From NCBI RefSeq assembly GCF_019247635.1, contig NZ_JAFBAR010000080.1, positions 1 to 43,397 on the forward strand: DNA of 43,397 bases, given 5' to 3'. A model generated the notes under the pieces. It made no database searches, was not told the origin of the DNA, and worked only from the letters and a program-made list of their open reading frames with translations. Both the position numbers and the translations under genes were made by a program. This document shows positions 33,399 through 42,210 of the stretch, one piece after another. This stretch comes from Mycobacterium sp. (GTDB taxonomy: Bacteria > Actinomycetota > Actinomycetes > Mycobacteriales > Mycobacteriaceae). Numbering within the stretch: the stretch's first letter is position 1; each line of letters opens with the position of its first letter.

Positions 33399-34445
33399 AT
33401 GCCCAGCATCCCGCAGTCGTTGTTGTGGATCTCGCTCGTGGTGCTCTGGCTGTTCGTGCTGGTTCCGATGCTCATCAGCAAACGTGACGCGGTCCGCCGC
33501 ACCAGCGATGTGGCGTTGGCGACCCGGGTGCTCAACGGGAGTGCCGGCGCGCGCCTGCTCAAGCGGGGCGGTCCGGCCGCGGGTCACCGCAGCGACCCGG
33601 ACTGGCGGCCGGAGGAGGAGTGGGATGACGAACCGACCGACGGTCATTTCGCCGACGCGGACGCCGAACAGGACCTCGCCCGGGACGACAAGGAGCAAGA
33701 GCAGTGCGTCGAGGCCGACGACGGGCAAGGCTCGCGTCCGGTGGTGATGAGGATTCCGGTCGCCGAGTCCTCCGAGCCCGACTACCTGGATGTCGACGTG
33801 GTCGAGGATTCGGGCGCCCTCCCCGCGGGTGTGAGCGCCCTGGCACCCGAGCCGGCGGACGATGCCGACGAGCCCGAAGCCGAGGCGGAGGACGTCGACG
33901 AGGTCGACGACGATCGGTACGGATACGTCGAGGACTCTTCGGGTTTGGAGCCCGAGGCCGACGACGACGAAGAGGGGTTTGCCGCACCGGTCCCCGCGCC
34001 AGGCTCAAGAAAGCGTCGCTACGACACGAAGACGGCCGTGGCGGTCAGCGCCCGCAAATACACCTTCCGCAAGCGCGTGCTGATGGTGATGGCGGTGGTC
34101 TTGGTTGGTTCGGCCGCCGCCGCGTTCGAGGTGACTCGCACCGCCTGGTGGGTCTGCGGTAGCGCCACCGCGATGACCATGCTCTACCTCGCCTACCTGC
34201 GCCGGCAGACCCGGATCGAGGAGAGGGTGCGGCGGCGTCGGGTGCAGCGGATGGCGCGGGCGCGGCTGGGCGTGGAAAACGCCTACGACCGCGAATACGA
34301 TCTGGTCCCGTCGCGGCTGCGGCGTCCCGGTGCGGTGGTCCTGGAGATCGACGACGAGGATCCGATCTTCGAGCACCTCGACTACGCCATGCCGATGCGT
34401 AATTACAGTTGGCCCCGGGACCTTCCGCGGGCGGTCGGCCAGTAG
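33399..34445 (+). CDS. glpR: Gephyrin-like receptor / SepX-type divisome membrane protein (Rv0996 type)
   Basis: The 348-residue protein starts at ATG 33399 (MPSIPQSLLWISLVVLWLFV); the frame is open 13 codons upstream. An N-terminal membrane span (about 6-26) is followed by a long acidic disordered cytoplasmic linker rich in Asp and Glu (about 70-210). Two further hydrophobic spans come next (VLMVMAVVLVGSAAAAF, WVCGSATAMTMLYLAYL; about 225-265), then a basic C-terminal region. This matches the actinobacterial family called GlpR in Corynebacterium (receptor of Glp) and SepX in Streptomyces, which act in septation. The Glp homologue is upstream (31122-32417), with rimJ between. Confidence 0.82.
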   Translation: MPSIPQSLLWISLVVLWLFVLVPMLISKRDAVRRTSDVALATRVLNGSAGARLLKRGGPAAGHRSDPDWRPEEEWDDEPTDGHFADADAEQDLARDDKEQEQCVEADDGQGSRPVVMRIPVAESSEPDYLDVDVVEDSGALPAGVSALAPEPADDADEPEAEAEDVDEVDDDRYGYVEDSSGLEPEADDDEEGFAAPVPAPGSRKRRYDTKTAVAVSARKYTFRKRVLMVMAVVLVGSAAAAFEVTRTAWWVCGSATAMTMLYLAYLRRQTRIEERVRRRRVQRMARARLGVENAYDREYDLVPSRLRRPGAVVLEIDDEDPIFEHLDYAMPMRNYSWPRDLPRAVGQ

Positions 34446-34451
34446 CCGGCG

Positions 34452-34973
34452 CTATCGCGGTTCCAGCGAAAGCAATTCAGGTGCAACGGGTTTGGTGACG
34501 TAGCTGCGTGAGCCCGACGACACGGTTAGCACAATCTGCGGCGGCGCACCGTCGACGCGTGCCGCGGCCTCTGCGAAGCGTTGGGCGTTCTCCAACTTGG
34601 TGACGAAGACCGCACTCGCGCGCGGCGGTATGTCGCGGGGAATCTCGGTGCCCCCGATCGGTGCGGGCGCCAGTGACATGCTCTCGGGATCGGTGCGGAT
34701 GGCCCAGTCGGCCACGCGCAAGGGAGCACGCGCGACGTTGACGACTTTGACACCGACGATCAGTTGACCGACCCACTGCCCCGCGGCTGGTAACAGGAAC
34801 TCGCGGGCGTCGCGGCTGCCGTCGGTGGTTACCAGGCCTCCGGGTGTCAGCAGTCCGACCACGGGCGTCAGCTGCGGACGTGGCCCCGGTAGCCGCAACA
34901 CCACCTGCCAGGTGAGCGACGCCACCGCCAGCGCCGTGGCGATTATCCCAAGTACCAACCCTGCGACGCTCAC
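34452..34973 (-). CDS. Hypothetical membrane-anchored protein
   Basis: The 173-residue protein starts MSVAGLVLGIIATALAVASL, a signal-anchor-like N-terminal span of ~20 residues. It is followed by VVLRLPGPRP and a soluble beta-rich region (FLLPAAGQWVGQLIVGVKVV, ADWAIRTDPESMSLAP, ASAVFVTKLENAQRF). No family recognised. Convergent with glpR across 6 bp and upstream-adjacent to the tRNA-Ala gene on the opposite strand. Coding is supported by full-length GC-rich codon use and a clean N-terminal span. Confidence 0.6.
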   Translation of the reverse strand: MSVAGLVLGIIATALAVASLTWQVVLRLPGPRPQLTPVVGLLTPGGLVTTDGSRDAREFLLPAAGQWVGQLIVGVKVVNVARAPLRVADWAIRTDPESMSLAPAPIGGTEIPRDIPPRASAVFVTKLENAQRFAEAAARVDGAPPQIVLTVSSGSRSYVTKPVAPELLSLEPR

Positions 34974-35091
34974 TGCGCCTCGGTCGAACTGTCGGTCATG
35001 GCCGTGAGGCTACTGGGACCTGCTCTGGCCCTCGGCAGCAGCACTTCTGGTTCGGCGGTTGGTGCCAGGACTGGTAGCCTGCTACCGATCA

Positions 35092-35164
35092 GGGGCTATG
35101 GCGCAGTTGGTAGCGCGACTCGTTCGCATCGAGTAGGTCAGGGGTTCGAATCCCCTTAGCTCCA
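35092..35164 (+). tRNA. tRNA-Ala (anticodon CGC)
   Basis: A full 73-nt cloverleaf folds here. The acceptor GGGGCTA pairs with TAGCTCC (one G-U) and the discriminator is A. The D arm is GCGC-AGTTGGTA-GCGC. The anticodon stem ACTCG/CGAGT encloses TTCGCAT, anticodon CGC for alanine. The T arm is AGGGG-TTCGAAT-CCCCT. CCA is not encoded. A hairpin-like GGTAGCCTGCTACC precedes the gene; the promoter is unclear. The integrase gene starts 77 bp downstream, so the 3' part of this tRNA is the probable attachment site. Confidence 0.96.
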
Positions 35165-35241
35165 CTGAGAACCGGCAGTTCAGATGGCATTTCTGAAGTT
35201 GCGTCGGGATTGACGTAACAGATCACGTAACATCGACGGTT

Positions 35242-36318
35242 GTGGCAAGCATCCACGCCCAGAAAAACCGCGCAGGGAACACCTACCGTGTGCTGTGGCG
35301 CCGGGACGGTCGTCAGCGCTCGCTGACTTTCGAAAACCTCCCGGCCGCAGAGCGTTTCAAGACGCTGTTGGAGGACCACGGGCCGGATGAGGCGTTGCGC
35401 ATTATTGAGCTCGACGAGATCGGTCGTCACGTCCCGACGGTCACCGAGTGGCTCAAGACTCACATCGACAACTTGACCGGGGTCCAGCCCGCGACCCTCG
35501 GGCGGTACCGCACGTACGTCACCCGCGATGTGGATCCGGTGTTTGGGTCCATGCCGGTCTCGGCGGTCACCGAAACCACCATCGCGAAGTGGGTCAAGCA
35601 GCTCGGCGGCAGCGGCAAGACGATCGCGAACAAACACGGGTTCCTGTCGGGGGCGTTCAACGCCGCGGTGCGAGCTGGGGTTGTTCCGTCCAATCCGTGC
35701 CAGGGGCGACGGTTGCCGCACACGCGCGTCGAGGAGACGGTCTTCCTCACACCGGACGAGTTCCGGCTGCTGCGTGACCACATCGAACGCGAGCGGTGGA
35801 AGAACCTGGCCACCTGGCTAGTGACCACCGGCATGCGCTTCTCGGAGGCGACCGCGCTGAGCGCCGCGGACATCGACATCAAAGCGAAGACGTGCCGAAT
35901 CAACAAGGCATGGAAGTACTCCGGTGATTACCGGCCCGAGATCGGGCCGCCCAAGACGAAGAAATCGATCCGCACCATCAGCGTGCCGCCGGCGGCGCTA
36001 GAGGTCATCGACCTCACAGCGCCAGGCTTCCTGTTCACCAACGGCGCCGGGAATCCGGTTCGTGCACAGGAGTTTTTCAACGGTGGCTGGAAGCCAGGTC
36101 GCGACGCGGCGATGAAGGCGGGACTGAGGAAATCTCCACGGGTACACGACCTCCGGCACACCTGCGCGTCGTGGATGATCCACGCCGGGGTGCCGCTGCC
36201 GGTGATCCAGCAGCATCTCGGGCACGAATCAATACAGACCACAATTGGTGTGTACGGCCACCTCGATCGGCGAAGCGCACAAGCCGCCGCCGACGCCATC
36301 GGATCGGCGCTCGGCTAA
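35242..36318 (+). CDS. Tyrosine recombinase / phage-type integrase
   Basis: The 358-residue integrase has an N-terminal arm-binding AP2-like region (residues 1-60, ASIHAQKNRAGNTYRVLWRR), a SAM-like core-binding domain (about 65-155) and a catalytic domain. Catalytic residues are all present: Arg199 (TTGMRFSEA), His302-x-x-Arg305 (VHDLRHTCAS), His328 (LGHES) and Tyr338 (GVYGHL). It appears intact and probably active. GTG start at 35242, 77 bp after tRNA-Ala and on the same strand, typical of integrative elements in actinobacterial tRNA genes. No excisionase was seen. A second copy of the tRNA 3' end (attR) was not found in the window. Confidence 0.93.
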   Translation: MASIHAQKNRAGNTYRVLWRRDGRQRSLTFENLPAAERFKTLLEDHGPDEALRIIELDEIGRHVPTVTEWLKTHIDNLTGVQPATLGRYRTYVTRDVDPVFGSMPVSAVTETTIAKWVKQLGGSGKTIANKHGFLSGAFNAAVRAGVVPSNPCQGRRLPHTRVEETVFLTPDEFRLLRDHIERERWKNLATWLVTTGMRFSEATALSAADIDIKAKTCRINKAWKYSGDYRPEIGPPKTKKSIRTISVPPAALEVIDLTAPGFLFTNGAGNPVRAQEFFNGGWKPGRDAAMKAGLRKSPRVHDLRHTCASWMIHAGVPLPVIQQHLGHESIQTTIGVYGHLDRRSAQAAADAIGSALG

Positions 36319-36432
36319 CAGGATCGCTTCAGATTGCTTTCCAAGCGACCGTCGCCGACGTCTGCAGTCGTTGCCTGACCCGCATGAATAACAAGCGGTT
36401 ATCCACGATTAAGCGAGTCTCCGGATTAGACG

Positions 36433-38010
36433 TTGAGCTTTAGCGCCCCTTGGATCAAAGCCGGTACTGCTGAGCTCAGTAACAGTATGAGACGGCTCGT
36501 TGTCCGATACGTCGGCATCGCTAATTACTCTGACTCGATGGCACCTTCGCGGTGGAGTAGAAACTTCAACGAGTTCGTGCAATCTTGTCGCGCTTATCGA
36601 CCGAGCCAGCTCGTTCCGACGATCGCACGGATCTCCGCGGCCTTGGGGGAGCCACCGTACGCCGACGACGTGAAGCGCCGATGCCCGCCGTGGGGTCTCG
36701 CGGCAATTGCGCGCGAATCCCTTCTGTACGGCAACGAGCACCGGGATAAGCCTGTCACGGACGATGGGATTGTCGTTCTCCTGCGGAAGTTCTTCGATGC
36801 GGACGTTCCGCGACAGCCCGCCCGAGGAGATCCAGGGGTTCTGGTATCTCTCGTTACCCCGATTCTCTACGAGCAGTTCCCATGGCAGGAGTCCATTTTC
36901 GAAGAGCTGGCGCGGTCCCATGCCCTCATGATTGAGGGACTTAACGACGTCGACACAAAGGTGATTTCCGAGTTCGCGTTGGCGGAGGTACTCGGTGGCG
37001 TGCCGCTGGGGGACGCCATCGTCGCAACGTTCGTCTTACAGGTGGGTGCCAACCAGAACGGCGGGCTATACAACAGATCATGGCTTGACCAGGACAACTT
37101 TAAGGATGTGCTTGAGCTTTATCCGCGCGGCAACATCGAGGCGGCAGCAGGTCGTCTTACCGCGACACAGGCGGAGTTTCGGGACGACTTCGCCAAGCGG
37201 TCGCACGGAATTAAGGAGCTCGTGAAGTTCGACTACAACCCGCTGGTGCGAACGCCGTTCGTGGAGCTCGCAAACGGCGTCACCGTGGCGCCGGCGCCGC
37301 GCCTGATTATGAGGACGGTAACGCCAGGCGGGCTTTACTATCCAGGTTTGGAGCGCTACGACGAGGCGTTTACGACCGACCTAGGTCATCTGTTCGAGCA
37401 TTATGTCGGTCGGCATCTACGTTTGATCGACGGTGCCGAAGTACATCCCGAGCTCACCTACGGCCCGCGTCGGGACAAGAAGAGCGTCGACTGGTTCGTC
37501 GTTTTGCCAGGTCTGGTGCTCATTATTGAGTGCAAACTCAAACGTCTCAGTCTTGCAGCCCGCGCAGGCGGCTCCGCCCTGTTTCCTGAACTCACCCGCG
37601 CGGTGGGCAAGGCATACGACCAGCTTGGGCGTTCAGTCGAGCAATTGGCTACCAAAACTCCTGAGTTCAGCCACATTCCGTCAGATAGGCCAATACTCGC
37701 AATAATCGTGTCTGCCGAGCCAATCTATGGCGGGAACGCTTACCTCGTCGAGAAGCACGGTGCCACGCTGTCGGCTGGTCATCTGCGGAACGTGCCGGTG
37801 GCGGCGATTAGCGCGCGCGATCTGGAAGCGTGGGTGACACATGGCGCCGCAATCGAAGATCGTCTCCTCGAGGTCCTTCGGGACCACACTGTCGGGACCG
37901 CATTACCCATTCACGATGTTCGTCTGCACGGCAACAGACCGAACATTATTCTTGAGAATGCCTGGAATACCTACCCATTTCCAGCGCTCGGCATTGACGA
38001 AGCGGGGTAG
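36433..38010 (+). CDS. Unrecognised protein with PD-(D/E)xK nuclease-like C-terminal domain
   Basis: The 525-residue protein runs from a TTG at 36433 (an ATG at 36487 is the alternative). The first ~290 residues are mainly helical with no known motif. From about 315 a restriction-endonuclease-like fold is suggested: helix FEHYVGRHLR with Glu322, then strand SVDWFVVLPG (Asp353), then LVLIIECKLK with Glu366-x-Lys368. These fit the E-D-ExK core of NERD/Mrr-type nucleases. GC content is visibly lower than in the neighbours. It follows the integrase by 114 bp, so it is likely cargo of the tRNA-integrated element; a defence or DNA-processing role is inferred only. No partner gene is seen. Confidence 0.7.
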   Translation: MSFSAPWIKAGTAELSNSMRRLVVRYVGIANYSDSMAPSRWSRNFNEFVQSCRAYRPSQLVPTIARISAALGEPPYADDVKRRCPPWGLAAIARESLLYGNEHRDKPVTDDGIVVLLRKFFDADVPRQPARGDPGVLVSLVTPILYEQFPWQESIFEELARSHALMIEGLNDVDTKVISEFALAEVLGGVPLGDAIVATFVLQVGANQNGGLYNRSWLDQDNFKDVLELYPRGNIEAAAGRLTATQAEFRDDFAKRSHGIKELVKFDYNPLVRTPFVELANGVTVAPAPRLIMRTVTPGGLYYPGLERYDEAFTTDLGHLFEHYVGRHLRLIDGAEVHPELTYGPRRDKKSVDWFVVLPGLVLIIECKLKRLSLAARAGGSALFPELTRAVGKAYDQLGRSVEQLATKTPEFSHIPSDRPILAIIVSAEPIYGGNAYLVEKHGATLSAGHLRNVPVAAISARDLEAWVTHGAAIEDRLLEVLRDHTVGTALPIHDVRLHGNRPNIILENAWNTYPFPALGIDEAG

Positions 38011-38444
38011 ACGACGGCACCAGCGAAGGCTCGCTAGCGATGCGAGCCGAATTCAGTTCGAGGGTGGATTTTCACGTGCGGGTTCCGGGGGTTTGCTTTT
38101 CTGATCGAGCAGGCGAATGGATACGAACGACTCGGTTTCCGCAAGGGCTGCGTCCGGGGCGACCGAAAAGCTTCCGCACTTCCGCCTTCGCGGCATCGTC
38201 TACCCGCGCCTGGAGAACCCAGTCTTCAGCTCAAAGCCCAAAGAACGGAAGTCGGTGACACAACGCCGTAGTGAGTCAGGGTAGTGGGTTAAGCGACCAC
38301 GCTTCGCGGATGATGACGACTATCCACCGTCATCCCGTTGAATTGTGTAGCCGTTGACGCACTGGATCTCGTGGCTGCCGGAGCACAAGGCGGTGTTGGG
38401 CACGGGAACCGATCGCACGGTGCGTGCTGTCGAGTCTAGGGCGA
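38011..38444. other. Non-coding stretch between nuclease-like gene and transposase remnant
   Basis: No gene here can be supported. The best candidate is a 55-codon ORF at 38117-38284 (starts MDTNDSVSARAASG) without a ribosome-binding site or family. A frame around 38090-38160 reads IEQANGYERLGFRKG, vaguely like the C-terminal motif of GNAT enzymes, with no start. The stretch probably holds debris from insertions. Confidence 0.4.
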
Positions 38445-39235
38445 TCAGCCCCGCCCGTCGGCTCCGGACATCCCGGGGCGGTTCAGGGTTTGTAGGTCGG
38501 TGGGGTGTGGTCGTGCGGTGAGCCAGCGTTTGAGGGTTTGGTGGAAGCGTTCGATTTTGCCTTGAGTTTGTGGGTGGCCGGGGTGGCCGTTTTTTTGGGT
38601 GACTCCGAGGCTGGCTAGCAGGCGTTCGAAGTCGTTGTGGCCGTGGGTGAATCGTGAGGTCTAGACCGCGGCGTTGTCGGTCAGGGTGGCTGCGGGCAGG
38701 CCGTAGATCGTGGCGGTGGTGGTGAAGCTGGCCACGACGTCGGGGCCGGTAAGGCGGGGTAGGCGGTGCAGGCGAGCAGGTAGCGAGAGTGATCGTCGAG
38801 CCAGTTGAGGATCTCTAACTCGGCGCCGTCGGCCAGCGACCAGTGGGTGAAGTCGGATTGCCAGCATTGGTTGGGTTGGGCGGCCTCAAATCGGATGTAG
38901 GAGCTTTTGGGGCGTTTGCGTGGCTGCGGGGTGATTAGGCCGTGGTGGTCGAGGATGCGTCGAATCGTGGAGGTCGATGGGACGGGCAGGCCTTGGCGGG
39001 CCAGGTGCCATTCCGTGACGTCGGTAAGAGCGACCAGAAGTACCGGGTCATCGCGGCGCATCAGCATCGGAGGCGAGCTGACGGCCTTCACGGTTCCGTG
39101 TTCACGGTGGCGCCAAGCGCTGAGGGTGCCTGCTGCGGCGCGCAGCATCTCGACCGATTCGGCCCCAGTGGTGTCGGAGCTGCCGCCCCGCGCCCTTCGC
39201 CCGGTGGCCGCGTTGCACCGGCGTCTTCGTAACAC
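38445..39235 (-). pseudogene. IS481-type transposase, degenerate
   Basis: On the minus strand an rve/DDE integrase-core transposase is broken. The frame from about 39090 carries IRRILDHHGLITPQPRKRP and PNQCWQSDFTHWSLADGAEL, then LNWLDDHSRYLLACTAYP, including the first catalytic Asp (QSDFTH). A frameshift near 38755-38763 moves the protein to the frame of LTGPDVVASFTTTATIYG. An in-frame TAG follows DNAAV near 38660 where Tyr is expected. Reading continues through SRFTHGHNDFERLLASLG and HPQTQGKIERFHQTLKRWL to a TGA at 38445-38447. The N-terminal helix-turn-helix part is scrambled. Terminal inverted repeats were not found. Confidence 0.8.
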
Positions 39236-39347
39236 GGTGTAGTGGTGGACTTCTCAGCAAGACCGAGCGCACCTGTGCGCCTGGAGCCGTTGCTCGCCGG
39301 ACCGTGTTGCTGCCACTAGGGAGCTTTACAAATTATGCATAAAGTGT

Positions 39348-39369
39348 CACGCTGGATCATTAGAGCGTG
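39348..39369. promoter_or_regulatory. Possible operator upstream of the P450 cluster
   Basis: CACGCT (39348-39353) and AGCGTG (39364-39369) are inverted copies around a 10-bp AT-rich centre, 28 bp before the P450 start. Upstream, TTTACAAATTATGCATAAAG is the most AT-rich stretch nearby and is a likely promoter. Both assignments rest on local sequence only. Confidence 0.35.
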
Positions 39370-39397
39370 TGGTATGGAATCCGGGAGGGAGGCGAAG

Positions 39398-40657
39398 GTG
39401 GCGACGGTTGACAGCGCGCTATACGAGCACGAATACAACAGCCTCGACATCACGTCACACGACTTCTGGAGCCAACCATTCGCCCAGCGCGATAACACGT
39501 TTGCTCACCTGCGCGCGAATGAGGGAATCAGCTGGCATCGGCCGCTGTCCACCCTGTTCCCGATGGAGGAGAATGGATTCTGGGCGTTGACCCGACGCGA
39601 AGATATCGTCTTCGCCAGCCAGCGCCCGGACCTGTTCACATCGGCCCAGGGCGTTGCTCTGGATCCGATGCCCGCCGAAGTGCAGCGATTGGCGACATTC
39701 TTTTTGACCATGGATCCGCCACGGCACACGGTCTACCGCAGGTTGATCAGCGCGGCGTTCACCCCGCGCAACGTCCGAAGAATCGAACAACAGATCCATG
39801 ACAATGCGGTGAAAATCGTCGACGATCTGATGGGCGCGGGCGACGTGGATTTCGTGGCCGCCTGTTCGGCTCGGCTGCCGATGATGACGATCATGGACAT
39901 GCTCGGTGTGCCGCCGTCTGATCAGCCCGCGGTGGCAAAGGCCGCAGAGAAGCTCTTCAGCATGAGCGATGACGAGTACAGCTCATTGGACGAGCGCGCT
40001 CAAGACACCATCAACGAGATGCTACTGCTCAGTGGAACTGGCGTGGAATTGGCCAAATTCCGCCGCGCGCACCCGGGAGACGACCTGATGACCAGCATCG
40101 TAGCCGCCGAAGTGGACGGGCACCGGCTCACCGATGACGAGGTGGGTGCGTTCCTTGTTCTGTTGTCGTCTGCGGGAAACGACACCACCAAGCAGACGAC
40201 CACACACGCGATGATGGCGCTGACGCAGAACCCGGGTCAACGCGCGTGGTTGATGGAAGACTATGAAGACCGAATCGGCGTGGCTATCGAAGAGTTTGTG
40301 CGTTGGGCCTCGCCGGTGATGCAATTCGCGCGGTTCGCCACCGAAGACGTCGAGATCGCCGGCCAACACATCAACGCCGGCGAGAAGGTGGGCCTGTTCT
40401 ACTGCTCAGCCAACCGTGATCAGTCGGTATTCGACGAACCCGAGTGCTTCAATGTGAAGCGCTCGCCAAATCCACACCTCGGCTTCGGTGGCGGCGGGCC
40501 GCACTTTTGCCTGGGCAATCAGCTGGCGAAAACCGAGCTACGAAACCTGTTCCGCGAGTTGTTGACTCGGCTGAATACCGTTGATTTCGGCGAACCCGAA
40601 TTCCTCTACAGCAACTTTGTCCACGGCGTGAAGCGCCTGCCCGCTCACGTCCAGTAG
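39398..40657 (+). CDS. Cytochrome P450 (first of cluster)
   Basis: The frame opens at ATG 39335, but GGAGGGAGG (39384-39392) sits 5 nt before the GTG at 39398, giving 419 residues. P450 signatures present are FFLTMDPPRHTVYRRLISAA (C-helix side), the I-helix oxygen-activation motif SSAGNDTTKQ, the K-helix ExxR in EEFVRWASPV, and the heme loop FGGGGPHFCLGNQLAK with axial Cys371. It is a soluble class I bacterial P450 that would take electrons from the ferredoxin encoded 21 bp downstream. The overall pattern resembles lipid- or sterol-oxidising mycobacterial CYPs; I cannot assign the CYP family. Confidence 0.93.
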   Translation: MATVDSALYEHEYNSLDITSHDFWSQPFAQRDNTFAHLRANEGISWHRPLSTLFPMEENGFWALTRREDIVFASQRPDLFTSAQGVALDPMPAEVQRLATFFLTMDPPRHTVYRRLISAAFTPRNVRRIEQQIHDNAVKIVDDLMGAGDVDFVAACSARLPMMTIMDMLGVPPSDQPAVAKAAEKLFSMSDDEYSSLDERAQDTINEMLLLSGTGVELAKFRRAHPGDDLMTSIVAAEVDGHRLTDDEVGAFLVLLSSAGNDTTKQTTTHAMMALTQNPGQRAWLMEDYEDRIGVAIEEFVRWASPVMQFARFATEDVEIAGQHINAGEKVGLFYCSANRDQSVFDEPECFNVKRSPNPHLGFGGGGPHFCLGNQLAKTELRNLFRELLTRLNTVDFGEPEFLYSNFVHGVKRLPAHVQ

Positions 40658-40678
40658 CCCGGCCCGATTGGAGACATC

Positions 40679-40870
40679 ATGAGGGTGGAAGTTGATCTCG
40701 CCAAATGCACCGGACACGGAATCTGCGAGTCGATCGCCGACGATGTATTCGAGGTGCAAGACAACGGAAGTGTACAGATTCTCGCAGCCGAACGGCCCGA
40801 GTCCGATCGTGGACGCATGGGGCAAGCCGTCACCCAGTGTCCCGCTGCCGCGTTGCGGCTCGAGGAGTAG
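40679..40870 (+). CDS. 3Fe-4S ferredoxin
   Basis: This 63-residue acidic ferredoxin starts MRVEVDLAKCTGHGICESIA. The cluster ligands are Cys10 and Cys16 in CTGHGIC and Cys54 in VTQCPAAAL. His in place of the second Cys of a 4Fe motif marks the 3Fe-4S (CxxHxxCxnCP) type that serves mycobacterial P450s. GGAG precedes the ATG by 7 nt. Placed between two P450 genes, it is the likely electron donor to one or both; no ferredoxin reductase is encoded in the window. Confidence 0.93.
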   Translation: MRVEVDLAKCTGHGICESIADDVFEVQDNGSVQILAAERPESDRGRMGQAVTQCPAAALRLEE

Positions 40871-40978
40871 CGAAGCCGTGAGGATCGCCGCCCGGCCAGC
40901 GCCGCGAAACGACCGGTGCAGTCATGACAGGCTTCACCTGGTGCATGCGCAGCAGCGCAACGCGATTGGAACACACCC

Positions 40979-42208
40979 TTGAAAAGCGTGACGGCCCAAC
41001 AATTCACCTACGATCCGTTCGACCCGCAAGTGATGAGTAACCCTTTGCCCTACTACCGGGTTCTGCGCGACGAACACCCGCTTTACTACATCGCGAAATG
41101 GGACATCTATGCGCTGTCGCGATTCGAGGACATCTGGCAACTGCTGCAAATCAACGACGGCACCTTCGTGGCATCGGAAGGGACGCTGCCAGCAGCGGCC
41201 GTCCTAGAGAAGCGAAATGAGGGACCCGTCCCCGATCCGCCGCTACACCCCATGCCGTTCCACGCCAACTTCGACTCGCCGCTGTACGAGGACGTCCGCC
41301 GGTGCACTTCCATGCCGCTGCGCCCCAAGTCGGTGCTCAAGCTCGCCGAGAGAATCCGAATTCTGGCCAACGAGAGACTCGACGAGCTCATCCCGCGGGG
41401 CAGCTTTGACCTTACCCAGGACTACGGAGGCATCGTTGCGGCCTCGATCGTCTGTGAGTTGATTGGTTTGCCAACCGACCTTGCGGCTGACGTTTTGGCC
41501 ACCGTGAATGCCGGTAGCCTCGCCCAACCCGGTGCCGGCGTCGAGGTAGGCAATGCCCGGCCGGGTTATCTGTCCTACCTGGCCCCTGTCATCGAACGTC
41601 GGCGCGCCCAAGGCGCGGACGGGGCCGCGCCCATACCTGACGCTTTGATCGATTACCAACTGCCGGACGGATCGACGTTCTCCGACATTGAGGCGGCCAC
41701 CCAGATGCTCGGCGTGTTCATCGGCGGTACTGAGACGGTGCCGAAAATCACTGCCCAAGGGCTATGGGAACTCAGTTTGCGGCCCGACCAAATGGCCGCG
41801 GTGCGTGCCGATCTCGATACCACCGTGCCGGTAGCCCGGGAAGAGATCATTCGCTATTGCGCTCCCGCGCAATGGTTCGCGCGAACAGTCCGGAAGCTCT
41901 TCGAGATTCACGGCACCACCCTTCAGCCCGGTCAGCGCGTCATCACATTGCTGGCCTCGGCGGCCCGTGACGAGCGTGAGTACGAGCACCCAGACGACTT
42001 CATCTGGAATCGGCCCATTCAGCGATTGCTGGCGTTCGGTCGAGGACAGCACTTTTGCCTTGGGGTGCACTTAGCCAGATTGGAAATCACCATCATGATC
42101 CAGGAATGGCTTAAGCGAGTCTCTGACTTCAGGATTGTCACCGAGTGCGCGTCGCGGCCACCTTCCAGCTTCCAATGGGGCTGGAACAGTATCCCCGTGC
42201 AGGTCTGA
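40979..42208 (+). CDS. Cytochrome P450 (second of cluster)
   Basis: The 409-residue P450 starts at TTG 40979 or GTG 40988; neither has a strong ribosome-binding site. Seen are YDPFDPQVMSNPLPYYRVLR at the N-terminus, FDSPLYEDVRRCTSMPLRP, the I-helix GVFIGGTETVPK (acid-Thr pair ET, as in P450cam's DT), the ExxR in EEIIRYCAPAQ, and the heme loop FGRGQHFCLGVHLAR with axial Cys360. It is clearly a different family from the first P450. A 108-bp gap separates it from the ferredoxin gene; the dehydrogenase gene follows after 2 bp. Confidence 0.93.
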   Translation: MKSVTAQQFTYDPFDPQVMSNPLPYYRVLRDEHPLYYIAKWDIYALSRFEDIWQLLQINDGTFVASEGTLPAAAVLEKRNEGPVPDPPLHPMPFHANFDSPLYEDVRRCTSMPLRPKSVLKLAERIRILANERLDELIPRGSFDLTQDYGGIVAASIVCELIGLPTDLAADVLATVNAGSLAQPGAGVEVGNARPGYLSYLAPVIERRRAQGADGAAPIPDALIDYQLPDGSTFSDIEAATQMLGVFIGGTETVPKITAQGLWELSLRPDQMAAVRADLDTTVPVAREEIIRYCAPAQWFARTVRKLFEIHGTTLQPGQRVITLLASAARDEREYEHPDDFIWNRPIQRLLAFGRGQHFCLGVHLARLEITIMIQEWLKRVSDFRIVTECASRPPSSFQWGWNSIPVQV

Positions 42209-42210
42209 CC

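Noticed and set aside
35089..35781. Minus-strand ORF ending in GIRTPDLLDANESRYQL
   Set aside because: It is the classic false ORF made by reading the tRNA-Ala antisense and continuing into the integrase shadow.
38090..38160. GNAT-like fragment (GYERLGFRK)
   Set aside because: Only a short similarity, no start, no acetyl-CoA loop; chance match is likely.
38040..38258. ORF with GEWIRTTRFPQG, looking like an antisense tRNA reading
   Set aside because: The corresponding DNA does not form a T arm or cloverleaf, so no tRNA fragment can be claimed.
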